Origin: Myxococcales bacterium
GTDB taxonomy: Bacteria; Myxococcota_A; UBA9042
NCBI GenBank assembly: GCA_009692425.1
Contig: SHZF01000001.1
Location: forward strand, 1 to 64,000
Direction of reading: 5' to 3'
Length of the DNA: 64,000 nt
Both the position numbers and the translations under genes were made by a program. Positions 48,318-56,408 of this stretch are shown here, one piece after another. The notes beneath the pieces are model-generated. The model was not told where the DNA came from, ran no database searches, and saw nothing but the letters and a program-made list of their open reading frames with translations. The first letter of the stretch is position 1, and the number at the start of each line of letters is the position of its first letter.

Positions 48318-49571
48318 TTACTTTGGCGGCGCCTTGTACGCCGTCGGCGCCTGCGTCAGCGCGCGCGCCTTGGCAAACGGATGCAAGGCCTCGTCGAGTG
48401 CGACCTCCAGTTCGGCGGCGCGGGCGTTGAGATCGGACAGGTCCTGGGCCAGTCCGATCGGCTTGAGCGCCAGCGTGGCACCGGTCGCATCGGCGGCAAA
48501 CGGATGGTAGGTCAGGCGGCCGTAGCGGTCGGCCCTGATCGCGCCCAGCACGAAGAACTCGGTGCCGGTCTGCCTTGCCAGATTCTGCATCGGCGCACGG
48601 CACACATCGGTGTGGAAAGCGCCCTGACGCGCGCACGGTTCAAGCGTCGCGACGCTGAGTTCGTCGGGCTCGGCGGCCTGGGCCGCGACGACCTTCAGGG
48701 CGACCGGTTTGCACGCGACGCGCACGTCCTTGGTGTGCGCCCGCACGACAGCACCCCACGGCTGCCAGGCGCCGCCGCGGATCTGCACGTAGTGGGTGCC
48801 GGGCCGGAAGTCTTCGCCGATCGCCGGCAGCGGACCCACGCGCACGCCGTCGATGAAGGCTTCGGCCCCCACTGCCAGGCACTCCACGGAGATGTTGATC
48901 TTTGCGTGGTTGCCGACCCTTTCGTGAATGCCGTCGAAAAGCGCCAGCAGAGCCGGCGACTGCTTGCGGCGGTCGATCACGAGCGTCGGCTGCAGTACGA
49001 TGCCCTGCTCGAACAAGCGCGTCGCTTCGGCACCGCCCGCCCCCGAGCGATAGGCCGTGATGCCGGCCCGCGCGAACCCGTCGGCCAGTTTCGTGAAGTC
49101 GACCAACTCCATGTACGCCTTTTCGTACAAGACGATGGCTTCGCGAAACTTGTCGTAGGCTTCTGCGTGCTTGTCCTCGGCCGCGAGGTCCGTGGCTTCC
49201 TGCCGCACGACATCGGCCTCGTCGATGCGCCGCGATGCGAGCGAACCCTTGACCAAGATGGCCTTCTTGCCGTCGCCAGGTCCCTTGGCCGGACGGTCCC
49301 TGTCGGTCACGACCTGCACCTTGGTCGAGAACTGCACGGCGTCGGCCATCGCCTTCGCCACCCGCTTCTCGAACAAGGGGCGCACGTCGCCGAGCGCCAC
49401 GGCAGGCACGATCAGGACCCGCGGCGCACCCTTGCCGGTCGGATCGCCGCGGGCATTCGCTGCCGTCGTCGCGGCATCGGCTTGGGCCGACGCCACCCGG
49501 GGCACGACCAACAGGAGGGCAAGGGTGGCGGTCAGGAAGAGGGGACGCGGGCGACGGCTGACTTCGTGCAT
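48318..49571 (-). CDS. PEGA-domain secreted protein, paralogue of the 21225-22817 product
   Basis: 417 residues with a signal peptide (LFLTATLALLLVVPRVASAQA). The middle section shares ELVDFTKLAD, a LQPTLVIDRRK block and a following PEGA-like beta domain (AEAFIDGVRVG, FRPGTHYVQIRGG) with the other PEGA protein, in the same order. It lacks that protein's Pro/Glu linker and C-terminal helix, so it should be periplasmic and soluble. N-terminal residues 40-110 (RVLIVPAVALGDVRPLFEKRV) resemble the nucleotide-independent lipoprotein folds of such families, not enzyme motifs. The start at 49571 is chosen for the signal peptide. Confidence 0.78.
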   Translation of the reverse strand: MHEVSRRPRPLFLTATLALLLVVPRVASAQADAATTAANARGDPTGKGAPRVLIVPAVALGDVRPLFEKRVAKAMADAVQFSTKVQVVTDRDRPAKGPGDGKKAILVKGSLASRRIDEADVVRQEATDLAAEDKHAEAYDKFREAIVLYEKAYMELVDFTKLADGFARAGITAYRSGAGGAEATRLFEQGIVLQPTLVIDRRKQSPALLALFDGIHERVGNHAKINISVECLAVGAEAFIDGVRVGPLPAIGEDFRPGTHYVQIRGGAWQPWGAVVRAHTKDVRVACKPVALKVVAAQAAEPDELSVATLEPCARQGAFHTDVCRAPMQNLARQTGTEFFVLGAIRADRYGRLTYHPFAADATGATLALKPIGLAQDLSDLNARAAELEVALDEALHPFAKARALTQAPTAYKAPPK

Positions 49572-49708
49572 GGCGGGCCTGAAACCGCGGCCGCGGGGGC
49601 CGGAATCTGGGGCGCGCAAGGTAACGAATTCGCCGCTGCACGCAAGGCGTCGTGCGCCCATCCAGCCACGACCTCGAATCCTCGCCATAGAACGCGGGCG
49701 GTCGGGTG

Positions 49709-50470
49709 TCACCAGCGGGCCGTGCGTCCGCCATCGACGCGCAGGAGTTGGCCGGCGACGTAGCGTGGACACGTCAGCAGGTACGCCACGGCCGCCACGA
49801 CGGCCGCAACAGGAACGGCGGGGTCGGCCAGCGCTTCAACGCCGAGCGGCACCCGGCGTTGCAGCCCAAGCCAGTCCGCCGCGCTGTGCGCCTCGGGCCG
49901 CAGCACCGCACCCGGCACAATGCCGTTGACGACGACGCCCGGCGCCAATTCTGCCGCCAATCCCGCGACCGCAGCGTGGAGCGCCGCCTTCGCCATCGAG
50001 TGCGCGAGGTAGCCTGAATACGGCACGAGCCCGCCGAGGTCGCCGAACAGGACGGCGCGGCCGTCGGCACTCGCCTGGAGCCAGGGCCGGGCGCGCAGGA
50101 TGAGATCGACCGGCGCGCGCGCATTGGTGGCCCACGCCCGGTCGAGTTGCCCGGCATCGAGTTGGTCGATGGGCGTCGGTTCCCAACTCGCGGCGCAGGC
50201 GACCACCGCATCGAGTCCACGCCAGGGCGCCGCTGCTTGTTCGACCAGACGTGCGACGGCTGCGCTGTCGGTCAATTCCGCCTGGACCGCCACGGCGTCA
50301 CCGCCGGCCGCGCGCACTTGTGCGACGACAGTTTCGGCTTCGGCAGCGCCGCTGCGCCATTGGACGATCACGCGCGCGCCTTGCTCGCCCAGACTGCACG
50401 CAAGCGCGCGGCCGATGCGCCGATGGCCGCCCGTTACGAGCACGCGCCGCCCGGCCAATGCCGACGTCAT
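49709..50470 (-). CDS. Short-chain dehydrogenase, pteridine-reductase-like, with altered active site
   Basis: 253 residues. The NADP-binding motif TGGHRRIGRALA carries the arginine pair typical of pteridine reductases (PTR1/FolM). N116 lies in the conserved N-A-x-A-P block. At the catalytic centre the sequence FGD144 matches the Asp used by PTR1, and K161 is present, but the essential Tyr of YxxxK is replaced by H157 (AHSMAK where PTR1 has IYTMAK). ELAPGVVVNGIVPGAVL follows as usual. Loss of Tyr suggests low or altered activity, or a sequencing change. Its ATG overlaps the stop of the hydrolase gene (ATGA). Confidence 0.83.
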   Translation of the reverse strand: MTSALAGRRVLVTGGHRRIGRALACSLGEQGARVIVQWRSGAAEAETVVAQVRAAGGDAVAVQAELTDSAAVARLVEQAAAPWRGLDAVVACAASWEPTPIDQLDAGQLDRAWATNARAPVDLILRARPWLQASADGRAVLFGDLGGLVPYSGYLAHSMAKAALHAAVAGLAAELAPGVVVNGIVPGAVLRPEAHSAADWLGLQRRVPLGVEALADPAVPVAAVVAAVAYLLTCPRYVAGQLLRVDGGRTARW

Positions 50471-51447
50471 GGCTGCACCCGCGCACGACCCGTCGCGTGC
50501 AGGAAGGCGACCGTTTCCCGATTGAAACGGTCGGGTTCCTCCTCCATCGGGCAATGGCCGCTGCAGTCGAACGGTTCAAGGCGGGCGTCGGGGAGGCGCG
50601 CCACGACCCGCTCGATGACCGCCCGTGGCACGATGCGGTCGCCCTGGCCCCACGCCACGAACGCGGGGTTGGGGATGTCGGGCAGGCGCCGGTCCAGCGC
50701 GGCCAGGTCCGCATGGAACGCGCGCGCCGACTTCAACGCGGTCCGCACGCCACCCGGGCTGTAGAGCGGACTCAGGAACGCCCGCAGGAACGCGGCATCG
50801 ACGTCGAGTCGGGCGTACGCCCCGTGGCGCAGACCCAGCGCGAGGATGCGCGGCACGCCTGGCAACCGGAGGACCGGCTCCAACGCTTCATGTTGCAGGC
50901 GCGCCACCAGGGCGATCGGGTAGATGCCCGCGCCCGCGGGGTTCACCAGGACGAGGCGTCCGACGCGGTGGGGAGCCAGCAGAGCGACTTCGAGCGCCAG
51001 CGCCGCGCCCAGGGAGTTGCCCACCAGTTGTACGGTGTCGGCGCCCAGCACATCGAGCAATTCGAGCACCCGCTCGGCTTGGTGGAGCAGGCGGTACGAG
51101 GCTCGCCCCGGCTTGTCCGACCAACCGAACCCGGGCAGGCATATCGCGTGCACGGTGAAGTGGCGCGCCAGGGCGTCGACATTGTGGCGCCACGCCCACG
51201 ACGACTGGATGAAGCCGTGCAGCAGCGCGACGTGCGGCCCCTCGCCCACGCTCACGACGTGCACGCGCTGCCCAGCAAACGAGCGCAGTGCGTGGTAGCG
51301 GCCAGCCGGGTGCCACGACCGCCCCGCTTCGACTGCCGGCATCGGCGCCACCGGCCACGGCGGAACGTGGCGTCCGCCGGTGAGGGCGCGCCGCAACGAG
51401 CCGAACGCGCGGGCGACGAACGGGGGAGGTCGAGGCGCGGCGCTCAC
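50467..51447 (-). CDS. Alpha/beta-fold hydrolase
   Basis: 326 residues starting at GTG (51447) overlapping the upstream stop as GTGA. The triad is complete: nucleophile S145 in VGNSLGAA, D270 in WGQGDRIV and H298 in SGHCPMEEEP. The oxyanion block HGFIQSSWAWR is at about 77-87. Similar enzymes hydrolyse esters, epoxides or C-C bonds; the lid region (about 170-245) gives no substrate clue. Coupled with the SDR downstream and a lipoprotein upstream. No signal peptide, so it is probably cytoplasmic. Confidence 0.88.
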   Translation of the reverse strand: MSAAPRPPPFVARAFGSLRRALTGGRHVPPWPVAPMPAVEAGRSWHPAGRYHALRSFAGQRVHVVSVGEGPHVALLHGFIQSSWAWRHNVDALARHFTVHAICLPGFGWSDKPGRASYRLLHQAERVLELLDVLGADTVQLVGNSLGAALALEVALLAPHRVGRLVLVNPAGAGIYPIALVARLQHEALEPVLRLPGVPRILALGLRHGAYARLDVDAAFLRAFLSPLYSPGGVRTALKSARAFHADLAALDRRLPDIPNPAFVAWGQGDRIVPRAVIERVVARLPDARLEPFDCSGHCPMEEEPDRFNRETVAFLHATGRARVQP

Positions 51448-52226
51448 TTCGGCTTGCAGTCGGGCGCCGGCAATTCGAAGCCGAAGATTCCGTCGATGTC
51501 GAGGGTCCACTCCGATTTCGCGCACGCCGGCACGCCGCTCGGGCCGCAGTCGTCCGCCGCGCCGGGCTGCTTGATGTAGGCCTGCATCCGGCCGTGGAAG
51601 CGCCCGGCAAAGCGGCCTTTTTCCGACGTGGCGAAGTCGGTGATCTCCACGAACCCGTCGAGTCCCTTGCACGTCGACCGGTAGGTGACCCCCTTGAAGG
51701 TGACCTCGAGGTACGGTGCCCCACACGAAAACGGGTACTTGCCGGCCATCGGCGTCTGCACGGGGTTCCTGGCCGAGCCGACCACGAGACCGAACTGCAT
51801 CTGGAGGAAAAGCGGCGCCACCACCTTGTCGCCCGTCTTGGGATTGGGCACCTCGACCTCGACCTGATCCTGGACGCCAAACGACAGCGCCGGCGGCGTC
51901 AGGTGGCTGGAGCCGAACGAAAACTCCGGTTGGCACGAGATCGTGTCGCTGAAGAAGTCGCGCTTGAACGGCACCACGTACCCGTCGGCCGGTCCGCCCG
52001 TGAACGTCAGCTTCGCTTCGTAGCCGTGGGCCCAGTTGTTCACGAATCCGTCCGACGCCTTGGCGCCCGCGTCCCCCGCCATCGTGTCCGGCACCGCGCC
52101 GGTTGCTGCCGCGTCGGCGGTGGCCGTGTCGCCCGGAGCGCCGCTTCCGGCCGCATCGGCGCCGGCAGCGGTGTTGCCACACCCCGCACCCACGACAACA
52201 AGCAACAAAGTGGCAAGACGGACCAT
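51444..52226 (-). CDS. Secreted lipoprotein of unknown function
   Basis: 260 residues. Short signal and lipobox (LLLVVVGAGCGN), then an Ala/Asp/Gly/Thr linker (to about residue 60) and a compact beta domain with five Cys (YEAKLTFTGGPADGYVVPF, RFAGRFHGRMQAYIKQPG). GAGG stands 6 bases before the ATG. Family not recognised. First in the overlap-coupled set with the hydrolase and SDR, and divergent from the EGF-repeat gene across a 168-bp spacer with no clear promoter motif. Confidence 0.75.
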   Translation of the reverse strand: MVRLATLLLVVVGAGCGNTAAGADAAGSGAPGDTATADAAATGAVPDTMAGDAGAKASDGFVNNWAHGYEAKLTFTGGPADGYVVPFKRDFFSDTISCQPEFSFGSSHLTPPALSFGVQDQVEVEVPNPKTGDKVVAPLFLQMQFGLVVGSARNPVQTPMAGKYPFSCGAPYLEVTFKGVTYRSTCKGLDGFVEITDFATSEKGRFAGRFHGRMQAYIKQPGAADDCGPSGVPACAKSEWTLDIDGIFGFELPAPDCKPK

Positions 52227-52394
52227 GAGCGGCCTCGACAAACGGCGGGGGTCGGCCCGGGCTGGACCACCCGCCAAGCATCGACATCGCGGCCCGTCTG
52301 TGCAACCCCACGCGGCGCCCGCGCCGTCAAGGCTGTGACTTGCGTCGAACCGGCGGAACCCGGAAACTGCAGCGCGCGACAGGAGACACAAGGG

Positions 52395-55300
52395 ATGATC
52401 GTGCATTTTTCTCTCGACACCCGCCCAGCGATCTGCTGGTTGCTGGCCGCTTGTGCGGCGGTCGCGTGCGGCGAGATCAAGATTGTCGAGGAAACAGACG
52501 GGGCGGCAGATGGAGTTGCCGACGCAGCGGGCCTGACTGCACCAGACGTGGGCGCCGACCTGCCCACGGCGCCGAAGGTGGCGGCCGACGAGGCACCCAA
52601 GGTCAAGATCCAGACGCCGGAGAAGGGCGGGATCATTGGCAAGGCCAAGGTGATCCACTTTCGCGCGACGGCTTCCGACGACCGCGATCCGCCGTCGAAG
52701 CTCGCCGTCAAATGGACGACCACGGCCCTGAAGACGCCGCTGCAGGAAGGTACGATCGAAGCCGCCGGCGTCAGCGAATTCGACTTTGGCGACCTGCCGG
52801 CCGGCGGCCAGAAGATTCGCGTGGAAGTGACCGATTTGACAGGTAACATTGGCTTTGACGAGGTGGGCATCCTGATCAATACCGCGCCGGGTGCCCCCAG
52901 CATCGAAGTGACCCCCGCCAAGCCGAAGACGGGCGATACGCTGGAAGCCAAGATCACGGCGGAGGCGACCGACATCGACCGCACGGCCGCAGAGTTGATC
53001 TATATGTACGCGTGGTTCCGCAACGGAGAGGCAACGGAATTCAAAGCGAAACAGGTCCCGGCTGGCTCGCACAAGAAGGGCGAGACGTGGTCTGTCAAGG
53101 TCAAGGCGGTCGATCCGGGCAAGGCGGAGTCCGTTGAAGGCTCGGCGCAGGTCGTGATCGGGAACTCTGTGCCCGTCGCGCCTGCGGTCGACATCACGCC
53201 GACGAGCATCGACCTGTTAGGCGAGGCGACGTGTACGGTCACGCAGCCAGCCACTGACCCCGACGGCGATGGCATCGGCTACACCTACGTTTGGTATCTC
53301 AACGGTTACGAGAACAAGACCGAAAAAACCTCAAAAATCAAAATCCAGAGCCTCGTCTCCGACAAAGAAAACACGCCTCCGAAAACGGGCGACAAAGTGC
53401 AATGCGGGGTGGTCGCTGCGGAGACGCTGGTGGGAGGCATCGCAGCCGAAGAAGTGCTCAGCGCCCACATCGTGCTCAAGCCGTTCGACGTGTGCAATTC
53501 GCCGCTGACTCCCTGCGATCTCGCTGCCGCGTGCTCGAACACCGACACGCTGGACGTGATCTGCACCTGCCCCAAGGGCTACACCGGCGACGGCAAGGTG
53601 TGCTTCGACATCGACGAGTGCGCGGGCGGGCTGTGCAGCCTCGCCGCAGACTGCACGAACACCCAAGGCGGCTACGAGTGCGGCTGCAAGGCCGGCTACA
53701 ACGGCGACGGGCTCGACTGCTCCGATGTCGATGAGTGCGGCGACAGCAATGGCGGCTGTGCGCTCGCAGCGGAGTGCATGAACACCAGCGGCAGCTACAC
53801 GTGCACGTGCAAGGGCGGTTACGCGGGCGACGGCAAGACATGCGGCGACGTCGACGAGTGCAAGACCGGCACGCACAAGTGCCCGGCGACGGCGGACTGT
53901 GTCAACACCGTGGGCGGCAACGACTGCGCATGTAAGGTGGGGTACGAGGTCAGCGGCAGCCAGTGTGCGGACATCGACGAATGCAAGACCGACAACGGCG
54001 GGTGCGACAAGAATGGCGTGTGCACGAACATTGCCGGCTCGATGCAGTGCGCGTGCGGGCCGGGATGGACGGGCACCGGCAAGGTCTGCGCCGACGTGGA
54101 CGAGTGCAAGATCGGCAACGGCGGGTGCGGCGCCGAAGCGACGTGTGCGAACACGCCGGGCGGTCGCGAGTGCGCGTGCAAGGCGGGCTACACCGGCGAC
54201 GGCGTGAACTGCACGGACGTCAACGAATGCCTGAAGGACAACGGCGGCTGCGATGCGAACGCCGTGTGCGCGAACAAGGTCGGGACGAGCGCGTGCGCTT
54301 GCAAGCCGGGGTTTGCGGGCGACGGCAAGAAGTGTGCCGACATCGACGAGTGCAAGGAGGGCGTGTACCCGTGCGCCGTGGCCAGCAAGGCGACGTGCGC
54401 GAACACCACCGGCAGCTACAAGTGCACGTGCACGCCGCCCAACGTCGGCGACGGCAAGTCTTGCTCGCTCAAGGACCTGTGCTTGAACAACCCGGTCGGC
54501 TGCAGCCCCGACGCGACCTGCAAGATGGTCGATGACAATCCGATCTGCACGTGCAAGTCGGGCTACCAAGGCGACGGCAAACTGTGCAGCGACCTCGACG
54601 AGTGCAAGCTGGGGACGGCGACCTGCGCGAAAGAAGCCACGTGCACGAACAAGCCAGGCGGCGCGGACTGCAAGTGCCCGGCCGGCTACGAGGGCGACGG
54701 CAAGATGTGCATCAATACAAACGAGTGCGCGACGAACAACGGCGGTTGTGCGAAGCAAGCGACGTGCACCGACCTGCCGGGCAGCTTCCAGTGCACGTGC
54801 AAGGTCGGCTATTCGGGTGACGGCAAGACTTGCACGGACGTCAACGAATGCGCGAGCGCCAACGGCGGCTGCCACGTGTTCGCGACCTGTTCGAACATAC
54901 CGGGCGGCGCGACCTGCGCTTGCAAGCCCGGCTTCACGGGCGATGGCAAGACGTGCGCCGACATCGACGAATGCAAAGCGACGCTGCCGGCGTGCAACCC
55001 GTACGCAACGTGCACGAATACGTCGGGGAGCTTCCAGTGCGCCTGCAAGGCCGGCTTTGCGGGCGACGGCAAGACGTGCACCGACGTCGACGAGTGCAAG
55101 GTCAACAACGGCGGCTGCAACGCCAACGCCAACTGCTTGAACACCCCGGGCTCGAGCAAGTGCGAGTGCAAGGCAGGCTTCACGGGCGATGGCAAGACGT
55201 GCGCCGACATCGACGAGTGCCCGCCCCTCAACTGGAAGTGGAACTTCGCCTCCCTGGGCTATGGCGGCTGGGCGATGGACGGACCGTCGGTGGTGAACAC

Positions 55301-56387
55301 GAACGTCAAGTGGCATGGCATCAACGGCGTGCTGTACTACGGCGACCCCGTCAAGGGGAACTTCGACACGCCGGGCGCCGCGAACAAGGGCAGCGTGACG
55401 GGGCCGCCGATCACGCTGTCGGCGCACCCAGCCCACCGGCTGACGTTCGATCTCGACCACCAGGCCGAGTGCAGCGGTAGCTTCGACAAGCTGTTCGTGC
55501 AACTGGTCGTCGCGGGCACCGTCGTGAACGTGTGGGACAAGTCCAAGTTCTCCCAGTGCTCCGCAGGGTTCAAGAAGCAGACGGTGGACTTGGTCGGTTA
55601 CGGTGGCAAGACGGTGCAGATCCGGTTCTCGTTCGACACCGGCGACTCCCAAGTCAACGGGACCAAGGGCGTCCACATCAACAACCTGATCCTTTCCGCT
55701 GCTGGCGGTCCGTGCGACGTCAATGCGGCCTGCCAGAACACGGCCGGCAGTTTCACCTGCACGTGTCAGGGCGCGTACGTCGGCGATGGCAAGAAGTGCT
55801 ACGTCTTTGGCTCGGTCAAGGAGTGGCCGGCGCCGACCTGCGCGGCAATCCTGGCCAAGTTTGGCAGCCCAACGCTGCCCTACGGCACGTACTGGTTGAA
55901 TTTCTCCGGGCAGCCCCTGCAATACACCTGTGACAACGACGCCTTCATGCAGGTCGCGGTGCACAACTTCGAGGGCGGGGTCAACGGCGGCTGGAGCCCC
56001 GCCACCATCACGACCTGCGGCGGCTTCGGGGCGGTGCTCGGCGGCTCTGGCGTCGCGGGCGGCGGATATGTGGTGATCAACACGTTCAAGGGCCTGCCGC
56101 CGCACAGTTCGGTCCGCGTCAGCGGCACCTACCTGCGTATCGACACATGGGAAAACGAGGTGAGTTGGGTGCGCCTTGACGGCGCGCAGGTCTGGTCGGT
56201 ACCGTTCACAGCCGTGGCCGGAGCCAGCCAGTGCGGCGATGCCGGATTCCAGGACAGCGGCGTGTCGTTCAGCGTCACGCCGCCCCACGTCGCGCCGCAG
56301 GTGACGGTGCAGATCGGATCGACGCTCAACGAGGCGCCGACGAACGAGGCGTTCGGTCTCGACAATTTCCAGATCTGGGTAAAGTAG
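52395..56387 (+). CDS. EGF-repeat lipoprotein with interrupted EGF module and fibrinogen-like C terminus
   Basis: 1,330 residues. Lipobox WLLAACAAVACGE. Three Ig/PKD-like domains occupy about 60-360 (GAPSIEVTPAKPKTGDTLE; YTYVWYLNGYENKTEKTSK). From about 364 to 938 come fourteen EGF-like modules of roughly 40 residues, most opening D(I/V)(D/N)EC, the calcium-binding EGF signature, with six Cys each and a YxGDGxxC end. A fifteenth begins with DIDEC, is broken by about 160 residues of a jelly-roll-like domain (TGPPITLSAHPAHRLTF), and then finishes normally (GGPCDVNAACQNTAGSFTCTC). The tail (about 1135-1330) has PYGTYWLNFSGQPLQYTCDN, like fibrinogen or collagen C-terminal starts. Start chosen for the signal peptide; AGGAG upstream. 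A calcium- and disulfide-stiffened surface adhesin is the likeliest role. Confidence 0.88.
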   Translation: MIVHFSLDTRPAICWLLAACAAVACGEIKIVEETDGAADGVADAAGLTAPDVGADLPTAPKVAADEAPKVKIQTPEKGGIIGKAKVIHFRATASDDRDPPSKLAVKWTTTALKTPLQEGTIEAAGVSEFDFGDLPAGGQKIRVEVTDLTGNIGFDEVGILINTAPGAPSIEVTPAKPKTGDTLEAKITAEATDIDRTAAELIYMYAWFRNGEATEFKAKQVPAGSHKKGETWSVKVKAVDPGKAESVEGSAQVVIGNSVPVAPAVDITPTSIDLLGEATCTVTQPATDPDGDGIGYTYVWYLNGYENKTEKTSKIKIQSLVSDKENTPPKTGDKVQCGVVAAETLVGGIAAEEVLSAHIVLKPFDVCNSPLTPCDLAAACSNTDTLDVICTCPKGYTGDGKVCFDIDECAGGLCSLAADCTNTQGGYECGCKAGYNGDGLDCSDVDECGDSNGGCALAAECMNTSGSYTCTCKGGYAGDGKTCGDVDECKTGTHKCPATADCVNTVGGNDCACKVGYEVSGSQCADIDECKTDNGGCDKNGVCTNIAGSMQCACGPGWTGTGKVCADVDECKIGNGGCGAEATCANTPGGRECACKAGYTGDGVNCTDVNECLKDNGGCDANAVCANKVGTSACACKPGFAGDGKKCADIDECKEGVYPCAVASKATCANTTGSYKCTCTPPNVGDGKSCSLKDLCLNNPVGCSPDATCKMVDDNPICTCKSGYQGDGKLCSDLDECKLGTATCAKEATCTNKPGGADCKCPAGYEGDGKMCINTNECATNNGGCAKQATCTDLPGSFQCTCKVGYSGDGKTCTDVNECASANGGCHVFATCSNIPGGATCACKPGFTGDGKTCADIDECKATLPACNPYATCTNTSGSFQCACKAGFAGDGKTCTDVDECKVNNGGCNANANCLNTPGSSKCECKAGFTGDGKTCADIDECPPLNWKWNFASLGYGGWAMDGPSVVNTNVKWHGINGVLYYGDPVKGNFDTPGAANKGSVTGPPITLSAHPAHRLTFDLDHQAECSGSFDKLFVQLVVAGTVVNVWDKSKFSQCSAGFKKQTVDLVGYGGKTVQIRFSFDTGDSQVNGTKGVHINNLILSAAGGPCDVNAACQNTAGSFTCTCQGAYVGDGKKCYVFGSVKEWPAPTCAAILAKFGSPTLPYGTYWLNFSGQPLQYTCDNDAFMQVAVHNFEGGVNGGWSPATITTCGGFGAVLGGSGVAGGGYVVINTFKGLPPHSSVRVSGTYLRIDTWENEVSWVRLDGAQVWSVPFTAVAGASQCGDAGFQDSGVSFSVTPPHVAPQVTVQIGSTLNEAPTNEAFGLDNFQIWVK
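53579..55203 (+). repeat. About 120-bp direct repeat array encoding EGF-like modules
   Basis: Thirteen consecutive units of about 117-123 bases follow one another inside the EGF-repeat gene. Words such as GGCGACGGCAAG and GACGAGTGCAAG recur near the same place in each. The units differ at many third positions, so the array is old rather than a recent expansion, but short exact matches between neighbours could still allow recombination. Confidence 0.85.
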
Positions 56388-56408
56388 CGGGTCTCGTAGG
56401 CGCGACCC

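Noticed and set aside
53331-56288. 985-codon minus-strand frame opposite the EGF gene
   Set aside because: Shadow of the repeat array; its apparent repeats (FVDVGA, LARA) mirror the EGF codons and no signal or family is seen.
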